64,000 bases of DNA. It comes from Phylloscopus collybita (Eukaryota; Chordata; Aves; Passeriformes; Phylloscopidae). Below the pieces are notes generated by a model. The model was not told the origin of the DNA and ran no database searches. It was given only the letters and a program-made list of their open reading frames with translations. This document shows positions 58,335 to 64,000 of the stretch, one piece after another (position 1 is the stretch's first letter; each line of letters opens with the position of its first letter). The DNA lies in contig JAJNNQ010000078.1 in assembly GCA_027886175.1 (NCBI GenBank), positions 248,001-312,000 of the forward strand, given 5' to 3'. The position numbers were made by a program, and so were the translations under genes.

Positions 58335-60608
58335 TCAAAAACTATATTAATGACATTTTAGTTATACTTTATATAAAAATAAAATAGTAGCCATGTGGCT
58401 GCTTAAATCCCTAATGTCTCTTAAAATAAAATCCTTTCTGTGTTTCTGTTCCCTAAGCTTTTAAAAAATTTTAATACCTTTCTAGTCCCTAATTTTGTTT
58501 TCTTATCCAAAAATAGCTCCAATGTTGTCCCTAACACATAACTTTTACACTAAAAGTACACAAATTAAAATATCTATTTTTCTAAGCTCCGTAATTATAA
58601 TTTATAAAAGGCTTATACAAGTACTGGAGTTGGTGCCAAGTATATTTAGTTTGTAACTTCTTCGTCCTACCCTGCATCCTAGTTCCAGTAACAAATTTTA
58701 AAAACTTGTTAATAATTGCACGCAGTTTGTTAAAAAAAAGTAAATAATAAAGCTTTTTAGTCTTTTCTTTCCTTCTTCTCTTTTAAATCAATTACATCAC
58801 TTTTAAAAATGTTCAGTATCCCCCAAATATTAAAAACCCCACTCTCCTAATATTTAATCTAGTGAGCTTCCTCTATACAGTTTACAGCTTGTCTAAAATA
58901 AAGTCTGAGCTTTCCTGAAAGGCTGATAAAACTGCTAACCTAAAAGTAAACACCAAAATAAACCCACGTGTAAAAAATCCCGAATAGTGTAAAAAATAAA
59001 AAAACATAAACTGAACCTTAAAAAAATTTTCTTATCCCCCAACTTAAAAATTTTCACATAAACAAATTCAAAACCTAAATAAAATTAAGTCTAAAAAAAA
59101 TCCACCATAATAATTAAAAAAAAGAATCATTGCAATAAACTAAGCCTTAACATAAGCTTATTGCACACTGCTAAATTCTGTAAAACAGCAAATAAAAACG
59201 AGGGCAGGGAGATAAATCAGCAACGACCCCAGTCACTCAAACTGCAACCAACACCCCAACATCTCAAACAACAGCTAAACCAAACAATAAACCTAAATCA
59301 ACAGCTATACCAAATAAAAAACTTAAATCAGCAGTTAAACCCAATAATAAACCCAAAACAGCAGCTAAACCAGACAGGGAGCCTAAAACACCAACAGTTG
59401 CCCCAGCAAAAAAGCGCACACACAAAACTCATCAACCAGGAAACAATAATCCACACAAAACCCCCTCAATACCTCCCAACACCCAATCACAAACCCAACC
59501 GACCAACAGCAGATCACAAACCCAACCAAACAGCAAAAGACCAAAAGCTGCTGTTAAATCCTTTTCCCTAAAAAAACCTTGGAAACCTAAAAAAAAAATT
59601 AAACTCAACAACCTAATAAATCTATAATTAATTATTTAAACCGTCTTTAAAATGCTGCAAGCAAAGCTACAACTGTAAACAACACTGAAGGAAAGCATTT
59701 AAAATCCCTATCACAAAATCTAATTATCAACCAAAAAATATAAAAAACCCCCTAACCCTTGCAGTCTCTGGGAACAGGTCCTAGGAGATGTAGCACAAAA
59801 ATATCTGCATATAAACAATCTCTATATACAGCAAACCCAATAAAAAACCATAAAACAAAAAATTCAACACTTAAAAAAAAGGGCAGTAACAAAAATTGTC
59901 TTCTCAAATAACCTAAACACTAAAAACCCAAACTTAATACCATATACACCTGTGATGTGGCAAAAACTTATACAACTTAAACCACAAAAATACTCTTCTG
60001 CTTTAGTGATAATAAAGCAAAATAACACAAAACCCCCTGTACTAAATACAGCAAAAAACCTCCGAACATATACACATACCATGCAAGATCCAACACATAC
60101 AAAAATTGCAGCTCTAAAAACACTGATGTAAACATTAAAAAACAAAATTAAAAAACCCCACAACAACAAAAAAAGTTTTCTCCAAATCTCTTCAGTACAA
60201 ATCAGAAGTTCTAACACCAAACACAAATATTCCCCTGATAGGGAGAGAAGGAACACCCTACAAACTAAACTATAGTCCTTCCTATGTAATTGTAAAAAAA
60301 CATGAAAAAATAAAATAAAAAACCTACTACTGCTCTAACACAACAAGTATCTAAATTAAAAGCCAGCAAAACTCAGAGAGGAAGTTCCACCAGAAAAAAC
60401 CCAACAAACTTGTTACCCAAAAAACCCCAAATAAACAAGCTTAGAGGGGCCCTGCCTCTACCCAAATAAAAGGTAAAAAAAGAGTGTTTTTTAAACTGCA
60501 TAAGTTCATTAGCCTAGCACATTAAAACCACAAAAATATAAAACCTTAGTTAACACTGTTATAAATATGATGCCCAATGATCCAAAAAAACCCCAAACAA
60601 AATTTAAA
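58335..60608 (+). pseudogene. Edited leader and gag-position region
   Basis: C- and A-rich, G-poor DNA. CTTCGTCCTACCCTGCATCC at about 58661 is unchanged from the young ERV because it has almost no G, whereas nearby GGGG runs are AAAA. Sequence from about 59864 to 60256 aligns with the coiled-coil frame of the young copy. Between leader and that segment lie about 1.1 kb that the young copy lacks, probably the missing gag. Stops are everywhere. Confidence 0.7.
59281..59400 (+). repeat. 30-bp tandem repeat in the edited gag region
   Basis: Four consecutive 30-bp units (59281, 59311, 59341, 59371), each ending AGCTATAC, AGTTAAAC, AGCTAAAC or similar, with a weaker fifth before them. In frame they would encode a ten-residue repeat. 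Confidence 0.75.
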
Positions 60609-61375
60609 TGTAACAGCAATTTTAATTGAGTATATTAATGAATACAAAATTGGATTATAATCACATAATAATTGAATAGTAAATCATTGGTTCGGTTAAT
60701 AATGCATAAGCAAAGATACAAACCGCGGGGTACGGAGCAGGACCATGGGATCCCGCCTCACGTACAAACGAGATAACCCCGAGCTGGCCCCTTTATAGTG
60801 TAGGCCAGTACGTGCCACCACCCATCCCCTCCTATTTTCGATATGTAAGTTTTACATCGCTGTTTTCATCACCACCTCCATCACCCATGCCCCGTCATCT
60901 CTTTTCGGGGGTCTCGCCACCTTTTAGGGGGTCGTGTGATGAAGGCTCATCCTCTTCATCACGTGTCCTTTGAATAACCTTTTTTACTGCTCATGCGTAT
61001 TAGGCTACCTTCTTGGTTACACATGCGTATTAAGCTTGTATTATGTGAGTAAATACCAAGCTTGAACATTTCCACCATAAATCTCAAATAATTAGCAGGT
61101 TCCTTGGAGCTTCCCCAACTTTTCCCTTTCTATGAGTAAATTTAGCTACCCTTGTCTAGGTTTCTTCCTGTATTTCATGAACATCTGCAGGAGAAGGGGG
61201 GGACCCCCTCCCTTCCCTCTTTGGCAGTACTTGTTACTTCTTTATGATTCTAAAGTATTGATTACTGTTTCAATTTTATCAGCACGAATCATACCTATTT
61301 ATCACAACACTAGTACACAGTGCACATTAATCCCATCAATATATATATATTTAAAAATCTATTTCTCTTGCTAGT
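60609..61375. mobile_element. Unedited insertion in the edited provirus
   Basis: Normal base composition, including CGCGGGGTACGG and AGGGGGTCGTG stretches. TGTAACA flanks it at 60609-60615 and near 61375-61381, and the provirus sequence continues on the right. It is probably a solo LTR of another family; exact ends are unclear. It arrived after editing. Confidence 0.5.
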
Positions 61376-61912
61376 GTAACAAAAAACCCACAAATTTTAC
61401 TTTAGTGAAAGCTAATGTAAACCTGACTAAAAATAAGTTAAAAAACCACCCTATTGTAACCAACCCAAAAGCCCCATGCATTTTAAACATAAACTTCCTC
61501 CAAAATAAATCTTTCAAAAACCCAAAAAAATTCAAATAAGCCTTCCTAATAACAGCTATAAAAACCAAAAAAGTTAGGCAATTAAACACCTTGCCTAAAT
61601 TATCAAAAACCCATCTGCAATAAAACATATAAAAAAGCCCAAACAAGTACCAATTGCCACTTCAAGAGTACATCGTCAACAGTGCAAAGCAACTCAAAAT
61701 ACCTTAATTCCCATCCACAAAATAATCCCTGAGCTAAAAAACCAAAAAATAGTCAGCAAAACCCACTCAGCCTTCAACAACCCCATTTAACCTAGATGCA
61801 AATCTAAAAAAAAATAAAAATTAACTGTAAACTCTCGTAGCTTAAATAAAGTAACTCCACCGCTGAGCGCTGCTGTACCAAATACACTGAAACTCCAGGA
61901 CGAGCTGAAGTC
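61376..61912 (+). pseudogene. Edited protease/RT 5' part of pol
   Basis: Aligns with 54490-53930 of the young ERV. For example ATTTTACTTTGGTGGAAGCC in the young copy is ATTTTACTTTAGTGAAAGCT here. The alignment stops at GAGCTGAAGTCCAA (about 61912). Confidence 0.8.
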
Positions 61913-62678
61913 CAACACAACAAAGTCTTCAGTTTGGCTGGTTTCCCGAGATTTCAGTGGTTAAGTGTCCTTTGCCCTCTCAAAGCCAGATGCAGGAACA
62001 ACAGAGAGTCTTGAGATGTTCTTTTTTCAAGGTTTGTCTCGTTGTTTATTATTTCTTACCTTTTCCCTTTTTCCCTGTGCCTGACCAAGGTCTGTCCAGC
62101 TTGAGCACCAGGCAAAGCCTCCGCCCCTGACAGAGGCTCGTCATCTCTTATACAGATTATTATGTATCAATTATTTACAATTTCACACCAATATCTACAT
62201 TCTATACTGAACAGGTTATCTCTACACTGACCCAATCACCTTGAACTACTTTGTGCCACTGTCACAGCAGAAGATGGAGATGAAGAAGAAGAAGAACCCA
62301 GGGCACCGCCCAGAATTCCCCATCTTGTCCCCATTCACCCCTATTCTAGAAACCCCAATTGTGACAAACTACACTATTCTTTATCACTCTTTTGTGTGAT
62401 AAAGAATAGTGTAAGGCTTGTAATTCCTCTCTCAGTGTTGGAAGTTTTTCCCATGGACTAAAGTCAAAGCCAGTGCCTTCCTGGGCTCTGTGCCAGGGTC
62501 TACAACCCCCCTGTACAGATCCCAGACCCCCCTGTACAGGTCTCAAACCTTGTTGTTCAGGTTCCAGTCTGTCCAGGGTATCCAGAGGAATGCCACGGAT
62601 TCCCACAACAAAGTAGCGCCACTGTGAACATCGCTGAGGCATTTTTCTCCATTCCTTGAACAGCAAAATACAAACCTC
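61913..62678. mobile_element. Second unedited insertion, replacing RT/RNase H
   Basis: Ordinary composition, with a poly(A)-like TTATTATTTC block on the reverse strand, GAAGAAGAAGAAG and CCCCCCTGTACAG repeats. About 1.9 kb of pol between the two edited pieces is missing. An LTR in minus orientation is possible; the family is not recognised. Confidence 0.4.
62370..62413. other. Perfect 18-bp inverted repeat with 8-base loop
   Basis: TACACTATTCTTTATCAC, loop TCTTTTGT, GTGATAAAGAATAGTGTA. It lies within the second insertion. It could be element termini brought together or a local hairpin. Confidence 0.9.
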
Positions 62679-63225
62679 ACGCCACTGCCCAGAACACCAT
62701 CCTAAACCTTCAAAAACAAATTCTTTGAAAGCCTAATACCCCTAAAAAAATTAAATCTAACAATAAAACTCATTTCCAAAATAACCTTACCAACACCTAA
62801 ACTAAAAAACATAGCATTAAGTAAGTCTACCATATCCCCTACCATACACCAACTGCAAACAAAATAAAAAAATACAAAAAACTATTAAAAAAAACCTTAA
62901 AACATGAAACAGAAAATCTTTCAAAAATTAAAAACAGCACTTAACAAAACCCACCTAATTAACACCCAGATTTCCACCAAGAAAACAAACCATACCCAAT
63001 CTAAACTCCTACCTACAGTAAAAAAAAATAAAATCCCAATAATACATATAAAAAGTTGGTTAAAAAAAAGTGTAAATCAAACCTACCTCAAATACAAACA
63101 ACCCCATCCGTAAAATTATTTTTACTCAAAAACCAAGTTACACATAGTAAATAATACAAAAAAATAAAACTCACAATATATACCTCAAAAAAAATCGAAT
63201 TGTTAAATAAAAACTGTAAGTAAAT
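62679..63225 (+). pseudogene. Edited integrase part of pol
   Basis: Aligns with 52000-51470 of the young copy. AACACCTGGGCTAGGGAACA there is AACACCTAAACTAAAAAACA here. G to A in all contexts. Many stops. Confidence 0.8.
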
Positions 63226-63367
63226 ATCATTATTTGCTAAATGTTACTGCCATTTTCTGTCTATAGCTGTATGCTGTATATATATGTGTGTATAAGGTAT
63301 GTGTGTGTAGAGTTAGAATTTATTTAGTTCTGGTGGTAAGTTGATGATATGGGGATAAGGGGTAGAA

Positions 63368-64000
63368 TGGTGTGGGGTTTTATGATGCTTGTATCCCCAA
63401 TCCTCTGCTCTGGCTGTGCTGGATATTCAGTTCTGTACCTTTCAAATGGTTCTGGGAGCAAAGGGGGAGAAAGCAGCAGCAGCAGTTTGTGTTGAGAACA
63501 AACTGCCTGACTGCCACACGTCCTTGCTGCGGCGTTGGTCTGAGGCACAGACAGCGCTGGGACAGAGATCTCCTGTGCTCTGAGTCAGTTTGAGCTGCCT
63601 GAGGCAGAGGTGTTCCCTGGAATTATTTTTTTTTCTTTTTCTTGGGACTGTTTAAATCTGCTCTGGACGGACAAACCCAGAGGAGCAGCGAGGGCTGGCA
63701 CCTGCGGCCACCAGGGCCTGGAGCTCTGGAGGGATCGGGGCTGGTGAGAGATGAGTGAGCTGAGCTGCACCCAGGGCAAGGACTGCCTCAGTTTGCCATC
63801 TCTCTTTGGAGCCATGAGAGGTTTTATTGTGTCATATTATTCTTCTTTTTTGTGCTTGTGGGCATCTTGTTTGTTAAATAAATAGTTTTTTCCTCTTTTT
63901 CTCCAAGGAAGTTCTTTTTTCCCCGACTGCCTTGGGGAGAGGGGCCGTTTGGGTTTTGCTTTCCAGAGGAGCCCCTTTGGAGGTTTTCTCCCAAATTTGC
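63368..64000 (+). repeat. 3' LTR of the edited provirus, cut by the window end
   Basis: Preceded by the tract GGGGATAAGGGGTAGAA. It starts TGGTGTGGGG and reaches CCCAAATTTGC at 64000, about 15-20 bases before the expected CAGGACA-type end. It keeps normal C and G content. Confidence 0.85.

Larger units (their letters stand above)
57654..64000 (+). mobile_element. Hypermutated ERV-L-like provirus (runs past the window end)
   Basis: Same family as the young ERV: a 652-bp 5' LTR, PBS TGGCACCCAACATGGGGC (58317-58334), and gag-position and pol segments that align to 55200-54400, 54450-53930 and 52000-51470 of the young copy. From about 58335 to 63225, outside two later insertions, almost every G of the coding strand is A. 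In the 5' LTR many C are T instead. The 3' end (63226-64000) is not edited. All coding capacity is destroyed. Confidence 0.85.

Noticed and set aside
61371..61646. Minus-strand frames in the edited provirus (also 59864-60256)
   Set aside because: Antisense of edited gag/pol. They are open only because coding-strand G to A removes stops on the other strand.

Overview
ORGANISM. The window looks like nuclear DNA of a songbird (passerine). CR1 LINE ends, several avian-type endogenous retroviruses (ERVs), an intron-rich MHC class II beta gene, C2H2 zinc-finger genes without a KRAB domain, and tandem ITPRIPL1-like genes all point that way. No bacterial, plasmid or CRISPR features are present. The species cannot be fixed from the sequence alone. 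LAYOUT. 1-8.1 kb: a tandem duplication of an ITPRIPL1-like membrane-protein gene (3' end of copy 1, all of copy 2). 8.1-8.9 kb: a CR1 3' end carrying a 44-bp tandem expansion. 9.1-12.3 kb: one intact five-exon MHC class II beta gene. 11.85-38.44 kb: a large inverted duplication of about 9.5 kb per arm. Each arm holds MHC 3'UTR, CATGAC-type satellite with nested solo LTRs, and one zinc-finger gene (ZNF-A on minus, ZNF-B on plus). The arms meet at a GC-rich divergent promoter near 28.7 kb, and a 7-kb degenerate ERV sits in the left arm. 38.45-56.68 kb: a second inverted duplication built from the same zinc-finger unit (ZNF-C on minus, ZNF-D on plus) around a second divergent promoter at 44.3 kb. 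Its right arm is split by a very young ERV (50659-56185) with identical LTRs and an uninterrupted pro-pol. 56.6-64 kb: an older LTR with leader, then a related provirus (57654 to beyond the window end) whose interior is almost stripped of G on its coding strand and whose 5' LTR is stripped of C. That is the signature of APOBEC-type cytidine deamination on both DNA strands. HOW IT FITS. The host genes are immune (MHC II) and regulatory (zinc fingers). The retroelements have shaped the locus: LTRs lie at or near several duplication junctions, one provirus enlarged a ZNF intron, and another interrupts the flank of ZNF-D. The most unusual items are the doubly edited provirus, the gag-poor but pol-intact young provirus, the nested palindromic ZNF quartet, and two inverted MHC-type X-Y box modules in the class II gene (one upstream, one in intron 2). 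All calls rest on reading the sequence; no searches were run.
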